The notes under the pieces: model-generated
The model's database searches: none
Told to the model about the DNA's origin: nothing
The model's input: the letters and a program-made list of their open reading frames with translations, nothing else
In this document: positions 33,956 to 46,749 of the stretch, piece by piece
Layout: each line of letters begins with the position of its first letter
How positions within the stretch are numbered: position 1 is the stretch's first letter
Program-made: the position numbers and the translations under genes
DNA from: Sphingomonas naphthae
Lineage (GTDB): Bacteria; Pseudomonadota; Alphaproteobacteria; Sphingomonadales; Sphingomonadaceae
Direction of reading: 5' to 3'
DNA length: 64,000 nucleotides
NCBI RefSeq assembly: GCF_028607085.1
Contig: NZ_CP117411.1
Span: 2,418,001 to 2,482,000 of the forward strand

Positions 33956-35701
33956 TCAGCCCGCCGCCTTTTCCGCCTCCACCCAGGCATCCATCCGCGC
34001 TTCCAGCACGTCGAGCGGGATCGCGCCGCCGCCCAGCACGGCATCGTGGAAGCGGCGGATGTCGAAGCGGGCGCCGAGCGCCTTTTCCGCCCTGGCGCGG
34101 ATAGCCAGGATGCGCAGTTCGCCCAATTTGTAGGCCAGCGCCTGCCCCGGCCAGCTGATGTAGCGATTGACCTCCGCCTCGATATTGGCGGCCGACAGCG
34201 CCGTATGCTCGGTCATGAAGGCGATCGCCTGCGCCTTGGTCCAGCCCTTCGAGTGGATGCCGGTGTCCACCACAAGGCGACAGGCGCGCCACATCTCGTA
34301 GGAGAGGCGGCCCATCTCCTTCTCCGGCGTGTCGTACAGCCCCATCGCGATGCCGAGTTTCTCGGCATAGAGGCCCCAGCCTTCGGTGAAGGCGGCGAAG
34401 CTGGCGTTGCGGCGAAATTCGGGCAGGTCGAGTTCCTGCGCGCGGGCGATCTGGTTGTGGTGACCGGGAACGGACTCGTGCGCGGTGAGCGCCGGCAGTT
34501 CGTAGAGTGGGCGCTGGTCGAGCTTGGAGGTGTTGACCCAATAGGTGCCGGCGATGCCCGCCGCCGGGCTGCCCGGCCCGTAATAGGCCGTGGTGGTGCC
34601 CTCGGCGGTTTCGGCCGGAATGGCGCGGATGCCGTAGGGCAGGCGCGGCAGGGTGGCGAACCAGGCGGGGAGCATCCCGTCGATCCGCTTGGCCTGTAGC
34701 GCCGCCACCGCCATCAGCGCCTCGGGCGTTCGGGCGTAATAGGCCGGATCGGTGCGGAGCTTGGTGACGAAGGCGGCGCGGTCGGGGTAGTCGGCGCGTT
34801 TCGCCAGCGCGTCCATCTCGGCGCCGATGCGCGCCACTTCGGACAGGCCGATCCGGTGGATCTGATCGGGGGTGAAGTCGGTCGTCGTCTCGGCGCGCAC
34901 GCGAAAGGCATAGTAGGCCGCGCCCTGCGGCATCGACGAGGCACCTTCGGTCTTGCGGCACTTCGGCAGATAAATGGTGCGGTAGAAGGCGAGCAGCTTT
35001 TCGTGCTGCGGGTTGAGGATGGTCGTGACGATCTCTCCCGCCCGCGCCTTGGCCGCCGCCCATTCCGCCTCGCTCATGTCGCCCGGCCGGGCGCGGGCGA
35101 AGGGCTGGAGGAAGCGCGATTGCGCCGGATCGGGCGCGATCAGCCCGGCGATCGTCTTGTCGAAGCCGCCCAGCACGTCGCACGGCTGGGTGAAGCCGCC
35201 CGCGACCGCCTGCGCGGTGATCTTTATCGCCTCGGCATTATAGGCCGGGTAGGCCGCCAGCCGGTCGAGGTAGGAGCGATAGTCCGCCGCCGTCTTGAAG
35301 GGCGAGCGATCGGCGAGGCTCGCGAAGCCCTGGAACCAGCTGTAATAGGTCGTGAACAGCATCTGCCGCTGGCCGAAGCGATTGCCCTCGATCGACTGGC
35401 CGAGCAGGCGGAGCAGCACCGCCTTGTTCTCGCGATCGGCGACCGACAGGCCGGTGTCGGGGATGGCCTTCAGCCGATCGATGAAGCCCTGCGCGCCCTT
35501 CGCCTTCCGGTCGGCGCCGGCGAGGCTGATGTCGTCGAGCTTGCCGTCGCCGGACCGGTCGCCCATCCGTGAGGCCAGCACGGGATTGTTGGCCAGCGTC
35601 CAGCGCCAGTGATCGGCGAGCAATGCCTTGAAGTCGTCGGCCGGGGCGGCGGGGGCGATCGACGCCGTCGCCAAAGCCAGTGCCGCGATTGCCTTGCGCA
35701 T
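33956..35701 (-). CDS. Secreted DUF885 family metallopeptidase
   Basis: A 581-residue exported protein with a signal peptide (KAIAALALATASIAPAAPA). The HESVPGHHNQIARAQE motif is the HExxxGHH zinc site typical of DUF885 proteins, thought to be dipeptidyl or oligopeptidases of the periplasm. Other family features are the N-terminal DRSGDGKLDD region and EGWGLYAEKLG, which supplies a glutamate ligand. ATG 35701 has a GAAGGGGG site. Substrate unknown. Confidence 0.85.
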   Translation of the reverse strand: MRKAIAALALATASIAPAAPADDFKALLADHWRWTLANNPVLASRMGDRSGDGKLDDISLAGADRKAKGAQGFIDRLKAIPDTGLSVADRENKAVLLRLLGQSIEGNRFGQRQMLFTTYYSWFQGFASLADRSPFKTAADYRSYLDRLAAYPAYNAEAIKITAQAVAGGFTQPCDVLGGFDKTIAGLIAPDPAQSRFLQPFARARPGDMSEAEWAAAKARAGEIVTTILNPQHEKLLAFYRTIYLPKCRKTEGASSMPQGAAYYAFRVRAETTTDFTPDQIHRIGLSEVARIGAEMDALAKRADYPDRAAFVTKLRTDPAYYARTPEALMAVAALQAKRIDGMLPAWFATLPRLPYGIRAIPAETAEGTTTAYYGPGSPAAGIAGTYWVNTSKLDQRPLYELPALTAHESVPGHHNQIARAQELDLPEFRRNASFAAFTEGWGLYAEKLGIAMGLYDTPEKEMGRLSYEMWRACRLVVDTGIHSKGWTKAQAIAFMTEHTALSAANIEAEVNRYISWPGQALAYKLGELRILAIRARAEKALGARFDIRRFHDAVLGGGAIPLDVLEARMDAWVEAEKAAG

Positions 35702-35762
35702 GATGCCCCCTTCAGATGTGTGGGGTGGGGGTAGCATGATTTGGGGAGAGCCCAACCCCAGC

Positions 35763-35849
35763 CGTCGCCCCGGCGCAGGCCGGGGCCACAGGTGGCCGCC
35801 ACGACGTCGCCCCCAGCCTGCCGAGGCCCCGGCCTGCGCCGGGGCGACG
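35763..35849. repeat. Dispersed palindrome, family D (copy 2)
   Basis: CGTCGCCCCGGCGCAGGCCG and its reverse complement flank a 38-base centre. It separates two divergent genes, placing a potential hairpin close to both promoters. Confidence 0.8.
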
Positions 35850-35875
35850 AGCGAGGCTGGACAGCCCCGCTCGTC

Positions 35876-35890
35876 GAACATATATCGAAC
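35876..35890 (+). promoter_or_regulatory. LexA (SOS) box upstream of the radical-SAM repair gene
   Basis: GAACATATATCGAAC is GAAC-N7-GAAC, the direct-repeat LexA operator of alphaproteobacteria (GTTC-N7-GTTC on the other strand). It ends two bases before the ATG of the gene at 35893, where a bound repressor would block transcription or initiation. Confidence 0.7.
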
Positions 35891-35892
35891 AA

Positions 35893-37140
35893 ATGGCGCA
35901 ACTCGACACCCGCGAAAAGCTCGCCATTCTCGCCGATGCGGCGAAATATGATGCGTCCTGCGCCTCTTCCGGCACGGCCAAGCGATCGAGCGAGGGGAAG
36001 GCCAAGGGGATCGGATCGACCGAGGGCATGGGCATCTGCCATGCCTATGCGCCCGACGGCCGCTGCATCAGCCTGCTCAAGATATTGCTGACCAACAGCT
36101 GCATCTTCGACTGCCATTATTGCATCAACCGCAAAAGCTCGAACGTGCGGCGCGCGCGCTTCACTGCGCAGGAGGTGGTGCAGCTCACCCTCGCCTTCTA
36201 TCGCCGCAATTATATCGAAGGGCTATTTCTCTCCTCGGGCATCATCCGCTCCTCCAATTACACGATGGAGCAGATCGTGGAGGTGGCGCGATCGCTGCGC
36301 GAGGATCATCAGTTTCGCGGATACATCCACCTCAAGACCATTCCCGACGCCGACCCGGAGCTGATCGCGCAGGCGGGCCTCCATGCCGATCGCGTCTCGA
36401 TCAACGTCGAGCTGCCGACGACGCGCGGCCTCGCCCGGCTGGCGCCGGAGAAGTCCGCGCCGCGCATCGAGGGTGCGATGCGCGACATGAAGACGAAGAT
36501 CGAGGATACGGCCGACGCGCGCAAACGCTATCGATCGGCCCCGCGCTTCGCGCCCGCCGGCCAATCGACGCAGATGATCGTGGGGGCCGACAGCGCGAGC
36601 GACGGCGAGATCGTGACGACCGCCAGCCGGCTCTACGATCGCTTCGGCCTCAGGCGGGTCTATTATTCGGCGTTCAGCCCGATCCCCGATGCCAGCGCCG
36701 TCCTGCCGCTCCAGCGCCCGCCGCTGATGCGCGAGCATCGCCTGTACCAGTCCGACTGGCTGATGCGCTTCTACGGCTTCCAGCCCAGGGAGGTGGTCGC
36801 GGCGGCGGGGGACGACGGGATGCTGCCGCTCGACATCGATCCGAAGCTGGCCTGGGCGCTGAAATTCCGCGAGCATTTCCCCGTCGATATCAACCGCGCC
36901 CCGCGCGAGATGCTGTTGCGGGTGCCGGGGCTGGGGACCAAGGCGGTGGGATCGATCCTCGCGGCGCGGCGCTGGCGCACCCTGCGGCTCGACGACGTGG
37001 CGCGGCTGACCGTGTCGGTCACGAAGCTGCGGCCCTTCATCGTCACGGCGGACTGGCGGCCGACCCTGCTGACCGACAAGGTCGATCTGAAGGCCCGCAT
37101 CGCGCCGAAACGCGAGCAGATGGAATTGTTCGCGGCGTGA
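35893..37140 (+). CDS. Putative DNA modification/repair radical-SAM protein
   Basis: A 415-residue radical-SAM protein of the family annotated as putative DNA modification/repair radical SAM protein. The cluster motif is CIFDCHYC (C70, C74, C77), and a helix-hairpin-helix DNA-binding element ([27 protein letters not shown]) lies near residues 332-358. In many genomes the next gene encodes a DUF4130/uracil-DNA-glycosylase-like partner; here an ABC transporter follows, so the partner is missing or elsewhere. A LexA box sits just before the ATG, which fits an SOS-regulated repair role. Reaction and substrate are unknown. Confidence 0.88.
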   Translation: MAQLDTREKLAILADAAKYDASCASSGTAKRSSEGKAKGIGSTEGMGICHAYAPDGRCISLLKILLTNSCIFDCHYCINRKSSNVRRARFTAQEVVQLTLAFYRRNYIEGLFLSSGIIRSSNYTMEQIVEVARSLREDHQFRGYIHLKTIPDADPELIAQAGLHADRVSINVELPTTRGLARLAPEKSAPRIEGAMRDMKTKIEDTADARKRYRSAPRFAPAGQSTQMIVGADSASDGEIVTTASRLYDRFGLRRVYYSAFSPIPDASAVLPLQRPPLMREHRLYQSDWLMRFYGFQPREVVAAAGDDGMLPLDIDPKLAWALKFREHFPVDINRAPREMLLRVPGLGTKAVGSILAARRWRTLRLDDVARLTVSVTKLRPFIVTADWRPTLLTDKVDLKARIAPKREQMELFAA

Positions 37141-37178
37141 CATTGGAAACCCCCGCCCGACACCCCATTGTTGCGGGC

Positions 37179-38107
<929 letters not shown>

Positions 38108-38111
<4 letters not shown>

Positions 38112-38875
38112 GCATCAACCTGCACGCGGTCCGCGCGATCTACCTGTTCGAGCTGGCGCGCACCTGGCGCACCCTGTTCCAGAGCATCTTCACGCCGGTG
38201 CTGACGACCTCGCTCTATTTCGTCGTGTTCGGATCGGCGATCGGCGGGCGGATGCAGGAGGTGAACGGCATCCCCTATGGCGCCTTCATCATCCCCGGCC
38301 TGATGCTGCTGACGATCCTGTCGGAAAGCATCGCCAACGCCAGTTTCGGGATCTACCTGCCACGCTTCACGGGCACGATCTACGAACTGCTCTCGGCGCC
38401 GGTGGGCGTGGCGGAGACGCTGCTGGGCTATGTCGGCGCGGCGGCGACCAAATCGGTGATCCTGGCGCTCATCATCCTGGCCACCGCGCGGCTGTTCGTG
38501 CCTTATCATATCGAGCATCCCTTCTGGGCGCTGGTGTTCCTGATCCTCATCACGGTGAGCTTCTGCCTGTTCGGCTTCATCCTCGGCTGCTGGGCGGACG
38601 GGTTCGAGAAGCTCCAGATCGTGCCGCTGATGATCATCACCCCCCTCACCTTCCTGGGCGGCACCTTCTATTCGATCGACATGCTGCCCCAGCCGTGGCG
38701 CACGATCACTTTGTTCAACCCGATCGTCTATCTGGTGAACGGCTTCCGCTGGGCCTTCTACGGCATCGCCGACGTCGACATCCGCGTGTCGGCGGGGCTG
38801 ACCCTGCTGTTCCTGCTGGCGTGCATCGGGGTGATCAGCTGGATCTTCAAGACGGGCTGGCGGCTGCGGACATGA
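38108..38875 (+). CDS. ABC-2 type exporter, permease subunit
   Basis: A 255-residue inner-membrane permease of the ABC-2 (NodJ/YadH-like) type with six predicted helices. The C-terminal motif [16 protein letters not shown] and [17 protein letters not shown] are family hallmarks. ATG 38108 overlaps the ATPase stop, so the two form one transporter. The transported compound is not evident. A GC-rich imperfect inverted repeat follows in the spacer up to 38990. Confidence 0.9.
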
Positions 38876-38990
38876 GCTGATCTGACAGGATTCTCGTAGC
38901 CGCTCGTCCTTCGCCCCCTCCGGGCGATCAGTCCGGCCAACGACGTGAGTCGGCCGCGCCCCGCCAGGGCGCGACCGCCGACTGGCCAAT

Positions 38991-41129
38991 TCAGATCGAA
39001 AGCCGCGCCGTCACCCGGATATCCCGGCCGCTGAGCGGCGCGAAATCCTTGAGGAAGCTGGCGTGGCGGCGGGCATCCACGTCGAAGATGTTGTTGGCGG
39101 AGAGCAGGAAGCTGACCGGGCGATCCTTGCCCCATGGGCGGAAGCCCAGTTCGGCGTTGACCAGCGTGAAGCCCTTCGTCGCGGTCTCGTTGAGCGCTAG
39201 GCGCGGCTGGTTGTCGGTCCATTCCACCTCGATCCGGCCATCCAGCCTGTCGCTGGTGGCGCCCAGCCCGCCGAGCAGGCGGAGCGGCGGGATGCGCGGC
39301 GCGGGGCCGACATTCTTGATGGTCGCGTGGACATAATCGCCGACCGCGTCGGCCTTCACGGTAAAGGCGCCGATCTTCGCGAGATCGACCGCCGCCTGCG
39401 CCTCGACGCCATAATAACGCGCATCGGCCTGGCGCTGCTGGTAGACCGGCAGGCCATCCTCGATCGCGCCGGTCCGGTCCTCGTAGATGAAGTTCGAGAA
39501 CCAATTGTGGTAGGCCGACGCCTCGAACGTATAGCCCGGCCCGCCGCCCTTCAGCACACCCTCGACGCCCCAGCTGCGCTCGGTGCGGAAATCGGGATTG
39601 CCGATCTCGAAGGATTCGGTGCCGGCGTGCGGCCCGTTGGCGAACAATTCCTCGGCGGATGGCGCGCGGACGGTGCGCGACAGGTTCACGCCCACCCGCC
39701 AGTCGCCCGCGACCTTGTAGGAGGCGCCGAGCGAGCCCGAGACGGTATCGAACGTGCGCTTCACGGCGGCGAATTGCGGCTGGCTGGCCAGCGGCATCGC
39801 GGTGCGCACGCTATGTTCGTAACGCGCGCCGCCCTCCAGCTTCAGCGCGTCGAGATCGAATTGCTGGAGCGTGAAGAGGCCGAATTCCTGGCTGTTGCTC
39901 TTGGGCAGGAAAGCCTCGTCGCCCACCACGTTGAAGTCGCGGTTGGAATATTGGAGGCCGGTGGCGCCCTTCCAGCCGCCATGCTGGGCCTGCGCCAGTT
40001 CCAGCCGGCCCTCGAACCCCTTGTTATAGAAAGTGGTGCCGACCGAACCATCCTCCTCCAGCTCCGAATGGCGATAGTCCGCGAAGCCGAAGCGGGTGCG
40101 GATCGCTGACAGGATCTGGCCGCCGGTCTCGATCTCGGCGCGGGCGTCGATGCGGTCCTGCTTCAGCTGGAGGCGCGGGCCTTCCTGCTCCTGCCCCGGC
40201 TGGGTCGCGTAACGGACGGGCACGCCATAGAGGCTGTCGTAATGGCTGTAGGCGACGCCGAGGCTGCCGCCCTCGGTGATGATCGCGCCGCCGACGCCGG
40301 CGGTCCACGTCTCCGACGCGCTGTTGGGCAGCTTGCCGCGCAGCGCGGCATTCTCGGCGAAATCCACCTCGCTGGCGGGATCGGCGGGCAGGCGGGCCGA
40401 CGCCAGCGCCTCGGCGCGCGCGGCGGGCGCCAGCACGTTGCCGCCGATGCGCAGGTCGCCGGTCTTCAGATAGCTGCCGTCGGCGTGCGCCACGAACATT
40501 GAGCCGACTGGCACATCGACCGATCCCGACACCGACCGCTCGTTCGCGGCCGAGCCATAGGTGCCGATCGCGTCGGCGTGGACGGCTTCCTTAGGGATGG
40601 CGCGCGGGATGCGGCGATCGATCACATTGACCACGCCGCCGATCGCCGAGGAGCCGAACAGCAAGGATTCCGGCCCGCGCAGCACCTCTACACGCTCGGC
40701 CAGCAGCGGATTGATCGCCACCGCATGATCGACGCTGGTGTTGGACACGTCGATCGAGCCGATGCCGTCGGTCAGCACGCGCACCCGCTCGCCCTGAAGG
40801 CCGCGCAGCACGGGGCGCGAGGCGTTGGGGCCGAAGGAGGTGGCCGACACACCGGGGGTGCGGGCGAGCGTCTCGCCGATCGTCGGCCGCAGCGCCTTGG
40901 TCAGCGCCTCGCCCTGGAGGATCGACACGGTCGAGATGACATCGCCGCGATCGCGGTGGAAGGGGGCGGTGACGATGATGTCGGTCGCGGGGGCGCCATG
41001 ATCGTCGGCGGCGCCATGGGTGGCGTCATGCGCGGAGGGCGGCGCCGCGTCGGCCGCCAGCGCCGGGCTCGCCGCGCTTATTCCCAGACCCAACAGGGCC
41101 ACGCTCGACAGGAAAATCGCCTTCGTCAT
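38991..41129 (-). CDS. znuD: TonB-dependent outer-membrane receptor, ZnuD-like (zinc uptake)
   Basis: A 712-residue outer-membrane receptor with a signal peptide (cleavage after ASPALA), an N-terminal stretch rich in His and Asp (SAHDATHGAADDHGAP, about residues 32-47), a TonB box-like TDIIVTAPF, a plug domain (RPVLRGLQGERVRVLTDGIG) and a beta-barrel that ends with a C-terminal aromatic/hydrophobic strand (VTARLSI). The layout and His-rich loop resemble ZnuD, the zinc receptor. A good match to a Zur operator lies 81-97 bases upstream, which supports zinc-regulated expression. Substrate is inferred, not shown. Confidence 0.85.
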   Translation of the reverse strand: MTKAIFLSSVALLGLGISAASPALAADAAPPSAHDATHGAADDHGAPATDIIVTAPFHRDRGDVISTVSILQGEALTKALRPTIGETLARTPGVSATSFGPNASRPVLRGLQGERVRVLTDGIGSIDVSNTSVDHAVAINPLLAERVEVLRGPESLLFGSSAIGGVVNVIDRRIPRAIPKEAVHADAIGTYGSAANERSVSGSVDVPVGSMFVAHADGSYLKTGDLRIGGNVLAPAARAEALASARLPADPASEVDFAENAALRGKLPNSASETWTAGVGGAIITEGGSLGVAYSHYDSLYGVPVRYATQPGQEQEGPRLQLKQDRIDARAEIETGGQILSAIRTRFGFADYRHSELEEDGSVGTTFYNKGFEGRLELAQAQHGGWKGATGLQYSNRDFNVVGDEAFLPKSNSQEFGLFTLQQFDLDALKLEGGARYEHSVRTAMPLASQPQFAAVKRTFDTVSGSLGASYKVAGDWRVGVNLSRTVRAPSAEELFANGPHAGTESFEIGNPDFRTERSWGVEGVLKGGGPGYTFEASAYHNWFSNFIYEDRTGAIEDGLPVYQQRQADARYYGVEAQAAVDLAKIGAFTVKADAVGDYVHATIKNVGPAPRIPPLRLLGGLGATSDRLDGRIEVEWTDNQPRLALNETATKGFTLVNAELGFRPWGKDRPVSFLLSANNIFDVDARRHASFLKDFAPLSGRDIRVTARLSI

Positions 41130-41209
41130 GTACGCTCCACTCGCCCCGACGCGCGGATACCGGCGCGCCTCTGCTGCAACTGCGAAGGGGGTCTAGCGGG
41201 GTTTGTGGG

Positions 41210-41226
41210 ATGTTACAACATATCAT
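41210..41226. promoter_or_regulatory. Candidate Zur box between znuD-like gene and a membrane-protein gene
   Basis: ATGTTACAACATATCAT agrees at 15 of 17 positions with the pattern I recall for alphaproteobacterial Zur sites (ATGTTATAWYATAACAT). It lies between divergent genes, 81 bases before the receptor start and 51 bases before the start at 41277, so it could control both. Confidence 0.6.
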
Positions 41227-41276
41227 TACATGCCAGCCCCCTCGACACCGCGCCGTCCGCGCGCGAAGCTCCGCCG

Positions 41277-41945
41277 ATGGATTTCATGAAGATCATCGAG
41301 TCACTCGACGAGGCGCTTTATGCCGTGGCGAGTTGGCTCGTTTTCTATCCGCTGACACTATGGCGCACGCTGTTCCACCCGCAGCGGATGATGAACTATG
41401 CCGATCGCGAGGTCTCGGATCGCCCCGAGGATCAATATGAGGATGCGATCCGGCCGCCTCTCTTCCTGTTTCTGACGTTGCTGCTGTCGCATGGCTTCGA
41501 GGTCACCGTCGCGCCCCGCAATCCCTTGTTGTCCGACAATCACGGGCTCGCCGCGCTTGTCGACAGCGATCTGGCGCTGCTCGCGCTGAGGCTGCTGCTG
41601 TTCAGCCTGTTCCCCCTCATGATGGCGGTGCGTTTGCTGCGTCGTCAGCACACGCGATTGACCCATGCCAGCTTGCGGCGGCCGTTCTACGGACAATGCT
41701 ACACGACCGCTCCGCTCGCCTTGCTCGTGGGCGTGGGTAGCCTCGCCGGCGGGTTCGCCTTCACCGGAGCCCATATCGTCGCGGCCGTATCGATCGGCAC
41801 GGCGGTCGTCTGGTATCTGTCGGTCCAGACATGCTGGTTCGCGCGCCGCTTGCGTGTGCCATTATTGGTAGGGGCGGGTGACGCGCTTTTGTCGACCTTT
41901 TGCAGCGTGGGCCTTTTTCTGCTCGCCGCGATCGTAATTCTCTAG
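41277..41945 (+). CDS. Multi-pass membrane protein of unknown function
   Basis: A 222-residue protein with about five hydrophobic helices and a cytosolic N-terminal part (SWLVFYPLTLWRTLFHPQRMMNYADREV). It looks like the permease-like YIP1/DUF-type proteins of alphaproteobacteria, but I cannot assign a family firmly. It is divergent from the ZnuD-like receptor and shares the candidate Zur box, so it may be zinc-responsive. ATG 41277 follows a weak purine stretch (GAAGC). Confidence 0.6.
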   Translation: MDFMKIIESLDEALYAVASWLVFYPLTLWRTLFHPQRMMNYADREVSDRPEDQYEDAIRPPLFLFLTLLLSHGFEVTVAPRNPLLSDNHGLAALVDSDLALLALRLLLFSLFPLMMAVRLLRRQHTRLTHASLRRPFYGQCYTTAPLALLVGVGSLAGGFAFTGAHIVAAVSIGTAVVWYLSVQTCWFARRLRVPLLVGAGDALLSTFCSVGLFLLAAIVIL

Positions 41946-42003
41946 CCAAGGCGCTGGCCCGCACGGTCAGCTTCTGTCATCCTGCCGCGAAACAAGCGGG
42001 AGA

Positions 42004-42501
42004 ATGGCATTGCGTGGGATTTCGCTGGCGGCAACCGCAACGCTCCTTCTCGCCACCCCGGCGCTCTCTCAGGCCGGTGACGGTAGTGACGCGATCAACC
42101 TGATCTGCTCGGGCCAGGGCGAAAAACTGGGGTCCGGCTACGTCAATACGCTGGAATGGGATCGCTACGATCACAAATATCGGTCACGCAGCGGCGTGCA
42201 GACCGAAATGCAGGGCTTCGCCTCCGCCGTCACCCTACAAATCTATGGCAGCGACGGCCGCATCCGATTGCCGGAGAAGCTCATCCCGCCGCTCAATTCG
42301 GGCGGCGACCACCAGCATTGGTGGCCGTTGGACGACGTGATCGTCGGAGCCAACGAGATCCGGGCGAGCTATCGCCTGAACGGCCTCAACAAGCCGAAGC
42401 TCAGGATCGATCGCCAGACCGGCGAAATCACGATCAAGGGCACCGGGCAGGATTTTTCCGGCCTGTGCGAAAAGGTCGATGCGGGCCAGCGACGGTTCTG
42501 A
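42004..42501 (+). CDS. Secreted protein of unknown function
   Basis: A 165-residue exported protein with a signal peptide (LRGISLAATATLLLATPALSQA). The mature part has two cysteines (LICSGQ and GLCEKV) likely to form a disulfide, and the pattern NLICSGQG…INGLNKP(K)…IDRQTGEITIKG is common in small sphingomonad periplasmic proteins of unknown role. GGGAGA precedes ATG 42004. It is on the same strand as the membrane-protein gene, 58 bases downstream. Confidence 0.7.
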   Translation: MALRGISLAATATLLLATPALSQAGDGSDAINLICSGQGEKLGSGYVNTLEWDRYDHKYRSRSGVQTEMQGFASAVTLQIYGSDGRIRLPEKLIPPLNSGGDHQHWWPLDDVIVGANEIRASYRLNGLNKPKLRIDRQTGEITIKGTGQDFSGLCEKVDAGQRRF

Positions 42502-42547
42502 CGATGCCGTGACGGGGCAAGCGGGATAGCGGCGCCGTAGACAGCCT

Positions 42548-42874
42548 TTACCTCTTTCCCCCAAACAACCGCCCCAGCACGATCTCCGCCGCCCCGCCCA
42601 GCGCATCGGCGATCGCCTGTGGATCGGTGGTGCCCGCCGGCCTGGCCGGGTTCGGCGGCGTGGTGGACGGATCGGCGGGAGTGCGCTTCTTCGCCACGGC
42701 GGCGGTCGCGGCGGCGGCGGCCATGGTGAGGCCGGCGGCGACGATCTCGCGGGCGGCGGGGGATGCGGCGGCCTTGGCTAGCAGCGCGCCGCCCTGCTCG
42801 CGGATTTCCTTCGGCAGCTTCACGCCCAATATCTCCTTGGGCAGCTTGGGGGATTTGGCCTTCTTCTTCGCCAT
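42548..42874 (-). CDS. Small lysine- and alanine-rich protein
   Basis: A 108-residue basic protein: a lysine-rich N-terminus ([16 protein letters not shown]), an alanine-rich hydrophobic middle ([18 protein letters not shown]), a proline-rich linker, and a C-terminal [17 protein letters not shown] helix. No family is recognised. ATG 42874 is used because the lysine-rich start follows a purine-rich AAGGACC region. The alanine stretch could be membrane-associated or an artefact of composition. Confidence 0.55.
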   Translation of the reverse strand: MAKKKAKSPKLPKEILGVKLPKEIREQGGALLAKAAASPAAREIVAAGLTMAAAAATAAVAKKRTPADPSTTPPNPARPAGTTDPQAIADALGGAAEIVLGRLFGGKR

Positions 42875-42948
42875 CGCCGGTCCTTGGGCTGGAGGTGTGG
42901 GAGGGAGATAATACACTGGCAGGGGAGTTCAAGGGTTTCGGTGGCGCT

Positions 42949-42970
42949 CCCCTCCCCTGAAGGGGAGGGG
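42949..42970. repeat. GC-rich palindrome upstream of uvrA
   Basis: CCCCTCCCCTGAAGGGGAGGGG is a perfect stem with a TGAA loop followed by CTTTTA. It lies in the spacer between the divergent small gene and uvrA. It resembles a terminator on the plus strand, but no gene precedes it on that strand; it is probably another dispersed hairpin. Confidence 0.55.
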
Positions 42971-43041
42971 CTTTTATGCCCCCCGCCCCCGCTAGGCATC
43001 CGCGCACCCGCACCCTATCTTCCCCTCTGGCCCTCCGCACA

Positions 43042-43056
43042 GAACAGAAGTAGAAC
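43042..43056 (+). promoter_or_regulatory. LexA (SOS) box of uvrA
   Basis: GAACAGAAGTAGAAC is GAAC-N7-GAAC, the alphaproteobacterial LexA operator in reverse orientation, ending seven bases before the uvrA ATG. uvrA is a standard SOS gene, so the site is convincing. Confidence 0.8.
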
Positions 43057-43063
43057 TGACTCC

Positions 43064-46015
<2,952 letters not shown>

Positions 46016-46036
46016 CCGCGACCCGCGAATATCCTG

Positions 46037-46321
46037 TCAGATGCCTGTGGCCACCAGATCCCGCACCTCGGGGTGGCGCTCCACATAGGCCGCCACGAAG
46101 GCGCAGGCCGGGCGGATCTTCAGCCCCCGCGCCCGCACGTCCGCCAGCGCGCCCTTCACCAGCCGGGAGGCGATGCCCTGCCCCTCCAGCGCCTCGGGCA
46201 CCTCGGTGTGGGTGAAGGCCAGCACGTCGCCCTCAGGGCTGTAGGCGGCGATCGCCAGCCCGCCCGGCACCGCCAACTCGTAGCGTTGCGCGGTGGCGTT
46301 GTTGCGGACGGTATCGGTCAT
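46037..46321 (-). CDS. Small GNAT-type N-acetyltransferase (YjdJ-like)
   Basis: A 94-residue protein of the short N-acetyltransferase family. The acetyl-CoA loop reads LEGQGIASRLVKGAL (Q/R-x2-G-x-A/G pattern), preceded by FTHTEVPEAL and followed by KIRPACAFVAAYVERHPEV with the conserved cysteine. Length and layout match YjdJ-like proteins whose substrate is unknown. It is convergent with uvrA. Confidence 0.85.
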   Translation of the reverse strand: MTDTVRNNATAQRYELAVPGGLAIAAYSPEGDVLAFTHTEVPEALEGQGIASRLVKGALADVRARGLKIRPACAFVAAYVERHPEVRDLVATGI

Positions 46322-46386
46322 GGGATGGACTCCTTCGCGTCACCCAACGAAGTGTCGCAACGATGGTTCGATCTTCGCCGGACACA

Positions 46387-46422
46387 GCAAAACCCGCCGA
46401 AGGCGCTGGCCCCCGGCGGGTT
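46387..46422 (-). terminator. Rho-independent terminator after rpmJ
   Basis: AAAACCCGCCG (46387-46397) pairs with CGGCGGGTTTT (46412-46422); on the minus strand the stem is followed by T residues. It lies 43 bases after the rpmJ stop and before the GNAT gene on the same strand. Because it is symmetric it could also act on the other strand. Confidence 0.8.
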
Positions 46423-46464
46423 TTGCAGGACAGGTCCGGCCGCATCAAGCGGCCGGGCGCCGGA

Positions 46465-46590
46465 TCAGCCCTGGCGGGCCTTGAAGCGACGGTTGGTCTT
46501 GTTGATGACGTAGGTGCGACCGCGACGGCGGATCACGCGGTTGTCGCGATGGCGACCCTTCAGCGACTTGAGCGAATTGCGGATCTTCAT
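46465..46590 (-). CDS. rpmJ: 50S ribosomal protein L36
   Basis: A 41-residue basic protein of the large ribosomal subunit (bL36). It begins [18 protein letters not shown] and contains [20 protein letters not shown] at the end, the zinc-free (C-minus) form that lacks the Cys3-His ligands. This form is common in alphaproteobacteria and does not need zinc. A monocistronic unit is suggested by the terminator that follows. Confidence 0.96.
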   Translation of the reverse strand: MKIRNSLKSLKGRHRDNRVIRRRGRTYVINKTNRRFKARQG

Positions 46591-46749
46591 GGCCGGGGCC
46601 TTGTTCCCAGATTTCAGGTTGTTCGAAAGAGGCGTCCCCCTATGCGGCGGGGGCAGGCGAGTCAACCTCCGGCCGCACGTTTCGGTCAGCTTGCGTGCAG
46701 CGAAAGAGGCCCAAGGCGCGTTGCTGCCCCTATGATCGGAGCCCTGCCC

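Noticed and set aside
42949-42970. Terminator on the plus strand before uvrA
   Set aside because: No plus-strand gene ends there; the hairpin is better read as another dispersed palindrome.
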